Assembly (NCBI RefSeq): GCF_900113275.1
Contig: NZ_FOOU01000001.1
Coordinates: 310,001-374,000 of the forward strand
From: Neptunomonas qingdaonensis
Lineage (GTDB): Bacteria > Pseudomonadota > Gammaproteobacteria > Pseudomonadales > Balneatricaceae
DNA: 64,000 nt
Direction of reading: 5' to 3'
Program-made: the position numbers and the translations under genes
The notes under the pieces: model-generated
Told to the model about the DNA's origin: nothing
Database searches by the model: none
Seen by the model: the letters and a program-made list of their open reading frames with translations, nothing else
Shown: piece by piece, positions 42,405 through 52,179 of the stretch
How the letters are laid out: every line of letters begins with the position of its first letter
Numbering within the stretch: position 1 is the first letter of the stretch

Positions 42405-43522
42405 AGGTCGTACAGGTACTGCCTGACCTTAATGGTGGCGGTGTAGAGCGTGGCACGCTGGAAGTGGCAGAAGCATTAATCAAAGCCGGTCACGAATCAG
42501 TTGTCATATCAGCGGGCGGTAAAATGGTCGCTGAGCTGGAAGCGGCCGGAAGTCGTCATGTCCAATGGGATCTGGGTAAAAAGTCGCTGCTGACTTTTCG
42601 GTATATCTGGGCAGTACGTAAATGGCTTGCAGATGAACAGCCCGACATACTTCACTTACGCTCTCGTATGCCTGCATGGGTTATGTGGTTTGCATGGCGC
42701 GGTTTGCCAAAAAAACAACGTCCGCACTTGGTGACAACGGTACATGGTCTTTATTCGGTATCCCGCTATAGCGCCATTATGTGTAAAGGCGAAAAAGTGA
42801 TCGCTGTATCTGATACCGTCAGACAGTATATTGTGGATAATTATCCACAAACCGCAAAGGCGAAAATTGTCAGAATTTTCCGCGGCGTTGATGCAAAAGA
42901 TTTTGTCTACCAATACCAGCCTTCCACTGATTGGAAAAAGGCATGGTATGCTCAGTTTCCTCAATCACAGCATAAAATAGTACTGACATTGCCTGGGCGT
43001 TTAACGCGTTTGAAAGGGCATAATGACTTCATTTCACTCATCGAACGGCTTGTGCGGGCTGGTCTGAATGTGTGTGGTTTGATCGTTGGAGGAGAGGACC
43101 CTAAGCGACAGGCCTATGCGCAGTCGTTGCATCAGAGCGTTATTGAAAAAGGCTTGAGTGACAGAATTATCTTTACGGGTGCCCGGTCGGATATACGAGA
43201 TATTTATGGGATTAGCCAACTCGTCTTTTCGCTCTCCACAAAGCCTGAATCATTTGGACGAACCGTGCTCGAAGCATTGAGGATGGGGGTGCCTACGGTG
43301 GGGTATGATCATGGAGGCGTTGGCGAAATATTAACGGCTATGTTTGCACAGGGGAAAGTTGAATTGGGCAATGCCGATGAGCTTGATGCCGTCGTAAAAA
43401 GCCTGATTGAATCCGGGCAAAAGCCAGCAGAAAGTAGCTGTTTTACTAAGCAGGACATGCTGGAGAATACATTGGCGGTTTATAACTCCTTTGTTTGTCT
43501 GCCTGATAATAAAGAGAAATGA
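42401..43522 (+). CDS. GT4 glycosyltransferase (WaaG/RfaB-like)
   Basis: The 373-residue GT-B fold enzyme has N-terminal VLPDLNGGGVERGTLEVAEAL and C-terminal GRLTRLKGHNDFISLIERL, with the E-x7-E donor-binding motif in STKPESFGRTVLEALRMGVPTVGYDHGG. It should transfer a sugar from a nucleotide donor to lipid A core or O-antigen precursors on the cytoplasmic side. It is translationally coupled to the ELM1 gene. Donor and acceptor are not predictable from sequence alone. Confidence 0.9.
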   Translation: MKVVQVLPDLNGGGVERGTLEVAEALIKAGHESVVISAGGKMVAELEAAGSRHVQWDLGKKSLLTFRYIWAVRKWLADEQPDILHLRSRMPAWVMWFAWRGLPKKQRPHLVTTVHGLYSVSRYSAIMCKGEKVIAVSDTVRQYIVDNYPQTAKAKIVRIFRGVDAKDFVYQYQPSTDWKKAWYAQFPQSQHKIVLTLPGRLTRLKGHNDFISLIERLVRAGLNVCGLIVGGEDPKRQAYAQSLHQSVIEKGLSDRIIFTGARSDIRDIYGISQLVFSLSTKPESFGRTVLEALRMGVPTVGYDHGGVGEILTAMFAQGKVELGNADELDAVVKSLIESGQKPAESSCFTKQDMLENTLAVYNSFVCLPDNKEK

Positions 43523-43529
43523 AACTTCT

Positions 43530-43637
43530 ATGATTATTTGCCAAGTGATGGCCCGCTATGAAGAGGGTGATTTTGAAAATCATTTTATACAGCCGGGAAA
43601 TAATAGAATGAAGACTTTTATTCATAAATTAGTATAG
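43530..43637 (+). pseudogene. N-terminal remnant of a third glycosyltransferase
   Basis: A 35-residue frame begins MIICQVMARYEEGDFENHFIQ. This closely resembles the first strand and loop of GT4 enzymes (usually CQVxAxYxxGGLExHF), but it stops after a few more residues and no glycosyltransferase sequence continues in the next 100 bases. It probably represents a gene truncated by deletion between two intact glycosyltransferases. Confidence 0.5.
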
Positions 43638-43735
43638 ACATGACTTGTTATACTTGTCTGAGTTATCATCCTTTGTCATATATCTCCAGCGTTAAACTCC
43701 TCCTACATTAACCTACATTAATCTTGGGAACTCCG

Positions 43736-44812
43736 ATGAAAATAGCTATTATTAGTGTTGATTTTGCGCCGAATGTCGGCGGGGTCGCAGCACATGTTGT
43801 AGAGCTAGGGAAGGCCTTGGTTACGCTTGGTCATGAAGTGCATGTCCTGACGCTACCCATCGCAGATAAACAAGAATCACTTGAAACCTGGCAGGGTATG
43901 ATAGTGCACCGTCCACGCTTACCGAAACTAAAGCCTTTCTATACCTTTTGCATGAAGTTTTGGTTAAAAAGTTTTTTAAAGAAACACCCTGTGGATATTA
44001 TACATGTACATGGAATGCGCCCTTTGGAAGCGACCAAAGGACTTAATATCCCGGTGCTATTTACCAATCATACTTCTGGATACCTTCGTCGCATAGAAAA
44101 AGGTCCGAAAGTCCACGCCGAATTGGCGCAGCGACTTGCTCATATTTGTCATGTTTTAGCGCCAAGTGAAGAGCTTTGTGAGGCTACCAGGATTGTTGGG
44201 TTTACTAAACCTGTCGACTTTATTCCTAATGGTGTCGATGTCACTCGTTTTACACCTGCATCTATACGCCCCGAGCGCCCTGTGACTATCTTGCTGGCAA
44301 GAAGGTTGGTCGATAAAAATGGTGTGACCGTTTATGCCGAAGCGGTAAGCGCACTTAAAGGGTTAGATGTACAGCTTGTTTTTGCTGGTAATGGCGCTGA
44401 GCGGGCAAAAGTTGAAAGCATTCTAAAATCAAATGGTATGTTTGAGAAGAGTACTTTTCTTGGTGATGTATCGAATCAGGATATGCCGGATGTATATCGG
44501 TCAGCGGATATTTCTGTGTTGCCATCTTTTATGGAAGCCACGAGTATTACCGGCCTGGAGTCTATGGCCTGTGGTCTGCCGCTTATTGGTACAAGAGTAG
44601 GGGGGATTCCCACCCTGATTACTGAAGGAGAGACAGGATTGCTAGTGCCTCCCGGCGACCCTGATGCTCTGGGTGAAGCATTAGTGCATTTAGCGAGCAA
44701 CGCTTCGCTACGAAAAGAAATGGGGTTAAAAGCACGCACAAAAACAGAACAACAATTCTCATGGCTACAGATAGCAGAAAGAACAGCTACCATTTATCGA
44801 CAGTATATTTAA
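43736..44812 (+). CDS. GT4 glycosyltransferase
   Basis: This is a 358-residue glycosyltransferase family 4 protein. The ATG at 43736 gives the usual opening MKIAIISVDFAPNVGGVAAHVVELGKAL; a TTG 12 bases earlier is less likely. It has FIPNGVDVTRFTP, a donor-site segment (LLARRLVDKNGVTVYAEAV) and the E-x7-E motif (PSFMEATSITGLESMACGLPLIGT). Its probable role is adding a sugar in LPS core or O-chain assembly. It leads into two O-antigen ligase-like genes. Confidence 0.9.
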   Translation: MKIAIISVDFAPNVGGVAAHVVELGKALVTLGHEVHVLTLPIADKQESLETWQGMIVHRPRLPKLKPFYTFCMKFWLKSFLKKHPVDIIHVHGMRPLEATKGLNIPVLFTNHTSGYLRRIEKGPKVHAELAQRLAHICHVLAPSEELCEATRIVGFTKPVDFIPNGVDVTRFTPASIRPERPVTILLARRLVDKNGVTVYAEAVSALKGLDVQLVFAGNGAERAKVESILKSNGMFEKSTFLGDVSNQDMPDVYRSADISVLPSFMEATSITGLESMACGLPLIGTRVGGIPTLITEGETGLLVPPGDPDALGEALVHLASNASLRKEMGLKARTKTEQQFSWLQIAERTATIYRQYI

Positions 44813-44825
44813 GGGTAGTTGTAAA

Positions 44826-46148
44826 ATGGGTAGTTTTACATTTTTAAAAAGTGCGGGATGGGCTCCTTGGTTACCGTTGTTGGCGGTAATATCAATCCCA
44901 TTTGGGCGTTCTGTAGAACTTTTTGTTTTAATTATGGCTGTTATTGGCTTGTTCGATTTAATAAAAAATCATCAGAATCTTCGTCAATCTTTTGGCTTTA
45001 AAGCTTTTACCCTTGTCTTTATCTGTTTTATGCTGCCGGCGTTATTATCCCTGCCCGATGCTTTTGATTTTAAACATTCTGCAACCAGCCTTATCGGTAT
45101 GGCGCGCTTTTATTTTGCCGGGTTGTTTATTATTAATCGGATAACAAACTATAACATTCATCTTTGGTTGGCGACCGGTATTGGTTGTGTTTTAGCTTTT
45201 TGGGGAGTAGATGCCTGGTGGCAGCAAATATCAGGTCACGACCTGTTGGGTCTGCCGCCTTTCTCCTCGGGTCGGATTAGTGGTATTTTCAGTGAAAATG
45301 CAGAGTTAGGCCTGATGATTATTCCTTTCTTGGGTGTGGCTATCGCTGCGTTTAAAGAAAGAATAAATGTCTACGCAGCAATGATATTCACTTTGCTGAG
45401 TGTGTCCGTTATTTTGATTAGCGGTGATCGTGCTGCATGGGTGTCGCTCTTAGCTACTGCGGTATTGTGGATATTGTTATTCAGACCTAAGAATTTTAAG
45501 TTTTCTAAGAATCATTTTTTCATAAGCATCAGTGGGATTGTTTTAATAGCTGTTGCCGTTTTTAATACGCCACAGTTTCAAGCAAGGTTAGATAAATCAT
45601 TAGTCGGATTCAGTGGGAATTATGAATCAGTTAATACGGCATCCTCATTTCGTCTGCCTATTTGGAATGTCGCGCTAAGCATGTTTGCTGATAATCCTAT
45701 TAATGGTGTCGGTGTCCGCAGCTTTCGTTATGCTTATCCTGACTATGCGCAGCCTGATGATATTTTTGTTGATAAAGCATTACCCAGAGAGCAACAGGTA
45801 GGTGCTTATCAGCCTCACCAGATAGTTTTAGAGTTTTTGGCTGAGATGGGTATCATTGGTATTATCGGTTTTATGGCTGCGATTTGGATACTTTTTGTTA
45901 AATGGTACCCTGTCGTGCGTAGTCAGCAATCAGCATTGGCGAGTGGCTATCTTATTTCATTAATGGCTATTTTATTTCCAATAAACTCTCATTTATCTTC
46001 TTTTTCTTCTAGTTGGGCTCAAGTGATCTGGTTGTTAGTTGCATTATGCGTATCCGCAATGGTGATAGAGAAACGAGATGACGGAATCAAAGACATTAAG
46101 TGTGATGCTGCAAAATCCGCTACTGCTGAGCTTAAAGTAGGGTTATAA
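44826..46148 (+). CDS. O-antigen ligase/polymerase family membrane protein, copy 1
   Basis: The 440-residue protein has about ten to twelve hydrophobic helices and a large periplasmic loop of the Wzy_C type, including ISGDRAAWVS (about residue 200) and NPINGVGVRSFRYAYPDYAQPDD (about 290-312). WaaL-type ligases join the O-chain to lipid A core; Wzy proteins polymerise it, and the two cannot be separated on these features. A paralogue lies at 46787, separated by a YrbL-like gene. Confidence 0.85.
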   Translation: MGSFTFLKSAGWAPWLPLLAVISIPFGRSVELFVLIMAVIGLFDLIKNHQNLRQSFGFKAFTLVFICFMLPALLSLPDAFDFKHSATSLIGMARFYFAGLFIINRITNYNIHLWLATGIGCVLAFWGVDAWWQQISGHDLLGLPPFSSGRISGIFSENAELGLMIIPFLGVAIAAFKERINVYAAMIFTLLSVSVILISGDRAAWVSLLATAVLWILLFRPKNFKFSKNHFFISISGIVLIAVAVFNTPQFQARLDKSLVGFSGNYESVNTASSFRLPIWNVALSMFADNPINGVGVRSFRYAYPDYAQPDDIFVDKALPREQQVGAYQPHQIVLEFLAEMGIIGIIGFMAAIWILFVKWYPVVRSQQSALASGYLISLMAILFPINSHLSSFSSSWAQVIWLLVALCVSAMVIEKRDDGIKDIKCDAAKSATAELKVGL

Positions 46149-46154
46149 GTATCT

Positions 46155-46763
46155 ATGAAAGAATTAACTCAAGTACTGGCGGTGGGGCGAACGCGTACTG
46201 TGTATCAATACCCGGGTGAGCCTGATTGGCTGATCAAAATCGAAAACAGGCATGCATTGGTATCGGTTGGGAAAGTCAGTTTATTTCTCCGTGGTTTGAT
46301 ACATCGTCTGCTTCCCTTTTTTTCAGAGAATGCGCGTGAGCTGCGCATATATAAAAAACTAGCCTTTTCTTTGCAAGGTTTTATTCCTGAATATGAAGAA
46401 GTATTAGTTGTAACCGATAAAGGGCTAGGTTTAGCGTGTAGGCAAGTGTTAGATGATAATGGTCAGCTATCCAAAACGTTGGGGGACTATTTAACAGATA
46501 GTAAAATTTCTGCAGAAACATTAAAACCTCAACTTGAACGTTTTTTTCAAACACTGTTCTCAAAAAGCCTATATTTTTTTGACTTTAATCCTAATAATTT
46601 TCTTATTCAGATTAATGGAGGTAATCCAACCCTGCGTTTTATTGATCTGAAAGGGTATCGTAAAGACCGTGCGCTGTTACCCCTCAGCTATTTATCCTCG
46701 TCTTTAGCCAAACGAAAAATGCAGCGAAGAATTGAGCGCTTATATAAGCGGATTAATCTTTGA
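46155..46763 (+). CDS. YrbL-like (PhoP regulatory network) kinase-fold protein
   Basis: The 202 residues match the YrbL_PhoP_reg family: VLAVGRTRTVYQYPGEPDWLIKI at the start (a glycine-loop/lysine pair as in small-kinase folds), ARELRIYKKL, and DFNPNNFLIQ...RFIDLKGY near residues 143-172, matching the catalytic-loop and metal-binding Asp pattern. Similar genes occur in LPS loci. A role as sugar or lipid kinase on LPS core is inference. It lies 6 bases after one ligase gene and 24 before the other. Confidence 0.8.
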   Translation: MKELTQVLAVGRTRTVYQYPGEPDWLIKIENRHALVSVGKVSLFLRGLIHRLLPFFSENARELRIYKKLAFSLQGFIPEYEEVLVVTDKGLGLACRQVLDDNGQLSKTLGDYLTDSKISAETLKPQLERFFQTLFSKSLYFFDFNPNNFLIQINGGNPTLRFIDLKGYRKDRALLPLSYLSSSLAKRKMQRRIERLYKRINL

Positions 46764-46786
46764 TTGATCACTAAAAGAGAGACTTT

Positions 46787-48091
46787 ATGATTGCTGGTCT
46801 GCACCGTAGCAGTTGGATGGCTTTACCCGTTGTTTTGGTCGCGCTGACTGTTTTTTCTCAACCGTTCGGTGTGTCTTTTGAACTATTTACACTGATCATG
46901 GCGGTACTGGGTGTCAGACTTTTTATCCTTAATAAGGATAACTTCAGGGGTAGCCCGGGGGTAAAGTTCTTTACCTTGCTGTTTGCCTGTTTCTGGATTC
47001 CCGCAATACTTTCTCTGCCTGATGCATACCTATTTAAAAAGGGCGCTATTGATGCGTTAGGTATGTTGCGCTTTTACTTTGCTGGTGTATTTATTATTCA
47101 TGCAGCGTCATCAGTTAAAATTCATGAGAATATTGCCCGTGTCATAGCGGTCATCGTTATTTTCTGGATGATAGATGCCTGGATTCAACTTTTGTTTTCT
47201 GTGAATCTTTTTGGCATGGAAAGTTATTCGCCGGGGAGGATTAGTGGTGTCTTTGGTGATGACCCCGTCTTAGGTTGGATGTTAGTTGTTTATATTGGTA
47301 TTGCCTGCGTTGCTGTAAATCAATGGGTAGGTAAAGTCGGGTTATTGATTATAGTGCCTTGCTTGATTGCTACGATTTTTATAAGTGGCAATCGAGGCGC
47401 GTGGTTAGCGGTTGCCTGGCTGCTGTTGTTTACTGTCATCATTGCTGTTTTATGGAAAGTGAAAATTTCAAAAAAAATAGTGCTTGGGAGTTTTTTGATA
47501 GTGGGCCTGGTCATCGCTGGTGTGTCAACTCACGAGGGAATTAAGGGACGTATAGCCTATACTTTTCAGGGACTCAGCACTGCTGATTATGCTGCTTTAG
47601 ATCGGGCAACGTCGTATCGCTTAACGCTGTGGGGTACGGCAATAAATATGATAGAGGATAACTGGATTAATGGGGTTGGTTTTAAGAGCTTTCGTTATGC
47701 CTATCCGGACTATGCGAAGCCTGATGATATTTATGTGTTACGTTCACCTGAAGGGGAGCAGAAGAGGGGGGCATTTCATAGCCATCAGATAGTTATTGAC
47801 GCGATGGCTGATACGGGCTTATTTGGCTTAATAGGTTTGTTGGCTGCATTCTGGTTAGTATTCCGGCGATTTTTTTTGCAGCTTGTCAAAATCAAACAGT
47901 GGATCCCATTGGGATATTACTGCGGACTGGTTGGGGTGTTGTTTCCAATCAATACACATTTGTCGCTTTATAAAGCCTACTGGGCGCAAGCATTTTGGCT
48001 ATTAGCTGCTCTGTTTATTGCTTCATTATTTACTTATGCCCGAGAGGTAAATGACGATAGACATAATTCTTCCCCTCTGGATGTGTCTTAA
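46787..48091 (+). CDS. O-antigen ligase/polymerase family membrane protein, copy 2
   Basis: This 434-residue paralogue of the protein at 44826 has the same helix layout, ISGNRGAWLA (about residue 200) and the same loop sequence INGVGFKSFRYAYPDYAKPDD. The close match over this loop shows duplication followed by divergence. Its 3' end overlaps the convergent acyltransferase gene by 62 bases, so there is no terminator between them. Confidence 0.85.
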   Translation: MIAGLHRSSWMALPVVLVALTVFSQPFGVSFELFTLIMAVLGVRLFILNKDNFRGSPGVKFFTLLFACFWIPAILSLPDAYLFKKGAIDALGMLRFYFAGVFIIHAASSVKIHENIARVIAVIVIFWMIDAWIQLLFSVNLFGMESYSPGRISGVFGDDPVLGWMLVVYIGIACVAVNQWVGKVGLLIIVPCLIATIFISGNRGAWLAVAWLLLFTVIIAVLWKVKISKKIVLGSFLIVGLVIAGVSTHEGIKGRIAYTFQGLSTADYAALDRATSYRLTLWGTAINMIEDNWINGVGFKSFRYAYPDYAKPDDIYVLRSPEGEQKRGAFHSHQIVIDAMADTGLFGLIGLLAAFWLVFRRFFLQLVKIKQWIPLGYYCGLVGVLFPINTHLSLYKAYWAQAFWLLAALFIASLFTYAREVNDDRHNSSPLDVS

Positions 48092-48962
48092 AGCGTCGAT
48101 GTACCCACATATATTGGCCGGGGTCTTTTAGAATGCCCTTTTCAAGTTCCTGGTTAATGCGTGTGGCATCTTGGGTGTCATCGCCACAGGGGAAGCCTTC
48201 AATAATAGGGAACAGCTCCAGTTCATAACCTGAATTATCGTGGCAGCGGTGATGGGTAAACATCAATATTGGAGAATTGTTCAGCTTGACGAGTCTGCTG
48301 GTCGCGGTAATTGTTGCAGCAGGTACCTTAAAAAAGGGAGCATACACTGAGTGTTTGAGCCCAAAATCCTGATCCGGTGCGTACCAAACAATTTCATTGT
48401 TACGCAGGGCTTTAAGTACTCCGCGTAGATTTTTGCGTTCAATGGTGTGGGCCAGATGTTTCTCGCGTTCCCGTTTGATAACGAAATCCATTAAAGGGTT
48501 ATTATGCTTGCGGTACATAGCATTTACTGCATAAAAGCGAGCCAGTAGCCTCCCTCCCATATCCAGTGTAGAAAAATGCGCACCTAATAAAATCACGCCT
48601 TTGTTATGTGACAGCGCCTCATCCAGGTATTGTTTACCTTTCAGGGTGACGGGCATACTCAGAAACTGATCACTTTGCCACCAGCTCATACTTGTTTCAA
48701 ACATGCCTATTGCATTATTTTGAAAGATATTGCGTACTAGGCGCTGTTGTTCTGCAGGTGTAATTTCCGGGAAGCACAGCCGGATGTTCACTTCAGTAAT
48801 ATGACGGCGCTTTTTAAAGAGCCTGTACATCAGGTTACCGGTACTTGTACCAAGTTTGATTTGCATTGCGTAAGGTAGCAAGCTAATGAGGTATAAAATG
48901 CCGAGTCCGGCCCAGGTAGGCCAGTATCTCGGACTAAAAAAATGCTTATCGGTAGTTGTCAT
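48030..48962 (-). CDS. Lipid A acyltransferase (LpxL/HtrB family)
   Basis: The 310-residue inner-membrane acyltransferase has an N-terminal helix (about 18-34) and the catalytic H-x4-D motif (HFSTLD, H129 and D134). It also has RKHNNPLMDFVIKRERE and IVWYAPDQDFG, as in LpxL/LpxM. It adds a secondary acyl chain to Kdo2-lipid A. The LpxL versus LpxM identity is not certain. It is divergent from msbA, which exports its product. Confidence 0.93.
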   Translation of the reverse strand: MTTTDKHFFSPRYWPTWAGLGILYLISLLPYAMQIKLGTSTGNLMYRLFKKRRHITEVNIRLCFPEITPAEQQRLVRNIFQNNAIGMFETSMSWWQSDQFLSMPVTLKGKQYLDEALSHNKGVILLGAHFSTLDMGGRLLARFYAVNAMYRKHNNPLMDFVIKREREKHLAHTIERKNLRGVLKALRNNEIVWYAPDQDFGLKHSVYAPFFKVPAATITATSRLVKLNNSPILMFTHHRCHDNSGYELELFPIIEGFPCGDDTQDATRINQELEKGILKDPGQYMWVHRRFKTHPEGKNYVYRHLPLGHK

Positions 48963-49088
48963 AAAAGGTCTTTGAGTAAATGTATAGGCACGATTGTAAG
49001 AGGCTTTTGCAATGTCAGCAAATACTTATAAAAGAAGGTTATAATGAGAACATTTTTATATCTGTTTAAGAACTAAGTTGAGAGCCTG

Positions 49089-50876
49089 ATGAGTTCAGAT
49101 AAAAAGAATACTGATGTAATCTCCCAGGATACAACTTCTAAAGGTTGGGTAGTTTATAAGCGCCTGATAGCCTACGCCATCCCTTATTGGCCGGTGTTTA
49201 CGGTGGCCTTTGTAGGTTATGCCCTGTATGGCGCATCTCAGGCAATGTCGGCTAAGTGGTTACAAAGTGTCGTTGATTCGGTGGAAGGGGGCCGGTTGGA
49301 TGAACGGGTCTGGCTGGCGTTGGCGGTACTGGGTATTTTTGCCTTACGTGGCGTAGGTACTTTTCTCGGTAATTATTGCATAAGCTATGTGGCTCGCTTT
49401 GTCATCCACGGTTTACGTACAGATCTGTTTGACAGGATGCTGTTGCTGCCCGCGCACTACTATCATCATCACTCTTCTGGTGAATTGTTGGCTCAGTTGA
49501 CCTTCAATGTTGAGCAAGTGACGGGTGCGGTGACGGATGCGGTAAAAATATTGATTCGTGAAGGGCTTACCGTGATTGGTTTGTTTGGTTACCTGTTTTA
49601 CCTTAACTGGAAGTTGACCTTGATTTTTGTGGCTGCCGCTCCGTTTATCGGCATTGTTGTAAGGATCGCTTCTAAGCGAATGCGCCGCTTAGGGCATCGT
49701 ATTCAGAAGTCGGTCGGTGATATCACCAGCTCTGCTTCTGAATCCATACAAGGGTATCAAGTTGTTCGGGTGTATGGCGGTACTGACTTTGAGCGTCAAC
49801 GTTTTCATGGTGCTAGTGATCTGAATCGCCGTCAGTTTATGAAGTTGGTGGTGGCTGAGTCGATTAATACGCCTGTTGTTCAGTTTCTGGTGGCAATGGC
49901 GCTGGCGGCGTTGATGTATCTGGCCATGTCACCATCGGTGATGGGCGGCATGAGCACGGGTGAGTTCGTCGCTTTTATTACAGCGGCAGCCATGGTGACG
50001 AAACCATTACGTTTGTTGACTGAAATAAATGTGATGGTGCAAAAAGGCATTTCGGCTGCACAGGCCGTTTTTAATACGATGGATCAGGAAGAAGAAAAGG
50101 ATGGGGGCACAATATTAGCGGACAGAGTTGCCGGGCATTTAACATTTAAACAAGTCGCCTTTGCTTACCCTGGTAGCAGTGAACAGGTACTCTCAAATTT
50201 TTCGTTGGATATCCCGCAAGGTAAAACTGTCGCATTGGTGGGTAAATCCGGTAGCGGTAAATCAACGGTGGCTGGATTGATTCCACGCTTTAATGATGGC
50301 TGGACAGGTGAAATCTTACTCGACGGTCATGCTCTCGAATCTTATCAAATGGTCTCGTTGCGTGAGCAGATCGCTATTGTCAGCCAAAGCGTGGTGTTAT
50401 TTAACGGCACGATCGCCGAAAACATTGCGTATGGTTCTATGGCATCAGCCTCTATTGAGCAGATTCAGGCGGCTGCTGAAGCAGCACATGTGATGGAGTT
50501 CGTTGCTCGTTTGCCGGAAGGTTTGCAGACGCAGGTGGGTGAAAGTGGCGTGTTGTTATCCGGTGGCCAGCGTCAACGTATCGCCATTGCCCGAGCTATT
50601 CTGAAAGATGCGCCGATATTGATTATGGACGAAGCAACCTCTGCGCTGGATACCGAATCAGAACGGCATATTCAGAGTGCGCTTGAAGAGGTGATGAAAG
50701 ACCGGACTACGTTAGTGATTGCGCATCGACTTTCGACCATAGAGAACGCTGACCTGATTGTGGTGATGGACCAGGGGCTCATCGTCGAACAAGGGACGCA
50801 TCATGAATTATTACAAAAAGACGGTGCCTATGCTCAGTTGTATAAAATGCAGTTTGGTGAACTAGCGGATGACTAG
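49089..50876 (+). CDS. msbA: Lipid A export ABC transporter MsbA
   Basis: MsbA flips core-lipid A across the inner membrane. The 595-residue half-transporter has six membrane helices (about residues 25-320) and an ABC domain with Walker A GKSGSGKST (about 384), signature LLSGGQRQRI (about 490) and Walker B ILIMDEATSALD (about 510). Its last 8 bases overlap waaA, coupling export with Kdo transfer. Confidence 0.96.
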   Translation: MSSDKKNTDVISQDTTSKGWVVYKRLIAYAIPYWPVFTVAFVGYALYGASQAMSAKWLQSVVDSVEGGRLDERVWLALAVLGIFALRGVGTFLGNYCISYVARFVIHGLRTDLFDRMLLLPAHYYHHHSSGELLAQLTFNVEQVTGAVTDAVKILIREGLTVIGLFGYLFYLNWKLTLIFVAAAPFIGIVVRIASKRMRRLGHRIQKSVGDITSSASESIQGYQVVRVYGGTDFERQRFHGASDLNRRQFMKLVVAESINTPVVQFLVAMALAALMYLAMSPSVMGGMSTGEFVAFITAAAMVTKPLRLLTEINVMVQKGISAAQAVFNTMDQEEEKDGGTILADRVAGHLTFKQVAFAYPGSSEQVLSNFSLDIPQGKTVALVGKSGSGKSTVAGLIPRFNDGWTGEILLDGHALESYQMVSLREQIAIVSQSVVLFNGTIAENIAYGSMASASIEQIQAAAEAAHVMEFVARLPEGLQTQVGESGVLLSGGQRQRIAIARAILKDAPILIMDEATSALDTESERHIQSALEEVMKDRTTLVIAHRLSTIENADLIVVMDQGLIVEQGTHHELLQKDGAYAQLYKMQFGELADD

Positions 50877-52146
50877 CTGGCCTGGATTCCTTTATACCCT
50901 GCTTTTTTATCTGTTAGTTCCCGTACTATTAATTCGCTTGTGGTGGCGGGGACGAAAATCTCCGGGCTATCGGCAGCGTTGGTGGCAGCGCTTTGGCCTG
51001 GTGCCGCCGGTTACGGGTCGCCCTCTGTGGATTCATGCTGTATCTGTCGGCGAAACGATCGCCATCGCTCCGTTAGTCGAGCGGTTATTAAACGATTTTC
51101 CTGAAATACCGATTGTCATGACCAGTATGACGCCAACGGGTGCTGAGCGGGTTCAGGCATTGTTTGGGGATCGTGTTCATCATTTTTATTGTCCCTATGA
51201 TCTGCCTGATGCCATTCAGCGCTTTATTCAGCGTATTCAGCCACGTGGATCTCTCATCGTAGAAACTGAGCTTTGGCCGAACATGATTGCCGGTTGTAAA
51301 AAGGCCGATGTGCCGGTAATTATCGCTAATGCCCGTTTGTCTGAGCGCTCTGCTAAAGGATATGCAAAGCTTGCCAGGCTGACACAGCAAATGCTGTCAG
51401 AGCTGACATTGCTGATTACTCAGCATCAAAGTGACGCGGAGCGCTTTAAACAACTGGGAATGCCTGCGGAGCGTATCTTAGTATCCGGCAGTATTAAGTT
51501 TGATATTCAGGTGGATGAGACAACACGTTTGCGGGGCCAGCAGTTAAGGGAGCAATTAGGTGAGCGGTTCACGCTGATCCTGGCGAGTAGCCATGAAGAT
51601 GAAGAAGCGCAATTGTTAGCGGCAGTCAGCCCTTTATGGGAGCGTTATCCCGATCTGTTGGTGATGTTGGTTCCACGTCATCCTGAGCGCTTTGAGGCGG
51701 TTTATCGGACAGCATTGAAATTTTCGGATGATGTGGTGTGTCGTTCTGGCCGCAATCAGTTGCTTCCTGATGCGACAACCCGCATCTATCTGGGCGACAC
51801 CATGGGGGATCTGATGCTGCTGTATGCCGCTGCCGATCTGGTGGTGATGGGGGGGAGCTTCGTCAATGTAGGAGGACATAATCCACTCGAACCCGCTGTG
51901 CTGGGCCTGCCGGTAGTGATGGGGCCGCATCATTTTAATTTTGCAGCGATCAGTGAGGCGATGGAACAGGCAGGTGGGATGCAGAGGCTACAACAGATGT
52001 CTGAGGTAACAGACCTGCTAGCGGCCTATATGCAGCGCCCTGAAATGCTGAGTGAGGTTGGCAGTAAAGCGATGCACTATGCTGATTCACAGCGGGGCGC
52101 ACTCGATCGTCTGTATCGGCAAGTGAGTACGCACCTGCTATCCTAA
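50869..52146 (+). CDS. waaA: 3-deoxy-D-manno-octulosonic acid transferase
   Basis: WaaA adds Kdo residues to lipid IVA on the cytoplasmic face of the inner membrane. The 425-residue protein has an N-terminal membrane anchor (about 3-22), the WIHAVSVGE motif (about 58-66), TMTPTG-like MTSMTPTGAER, IVETELWPNM and GGSFVNVGGHNPLEPA near residue 330. It overlaps msbA by 8 bases. Confidence 0.97.
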   Translation: MTSWPGFLYTLLFYLLVPVLLIRLWWRGRKSPGYRQRWWQRFGLVPPVTGRPLWIHAVSVGETIAIAPLVERLLNDFPEIPIVMTSMTPTGAERVQALFGDRVHHFYCPYDLPDAIQRFIQRIQPRGSLIVETELWPNMIAGCKKADVPVIIANARLSERSAKGYAKLARLTQQMLSELTLLITQHQSDAERFKQLGMPAERILVSGSIKFDIQVDETTRLRGQQLREQLGERFTLILASSHEDEEAQLLAAVSPLWERYPDLLVMLVPRHPERFEAVYRTALKFSDDVVCRSGRNQLLPDATTRIYLGDTMGDLMLLYAAADLVVMGGSFVNVGGHNPLEPAVLGLPVVMGPHHFNFAAISEAMEQAGGMQRLQQMSEVTDLLAAYMQRPEMLSEVGSKAMHYADSQRGALDRLYRQVSTHLLS

Positions 52147-52179
52147 TAAAGCGCTGCATGACGCTTTTAATTTAAGCGC

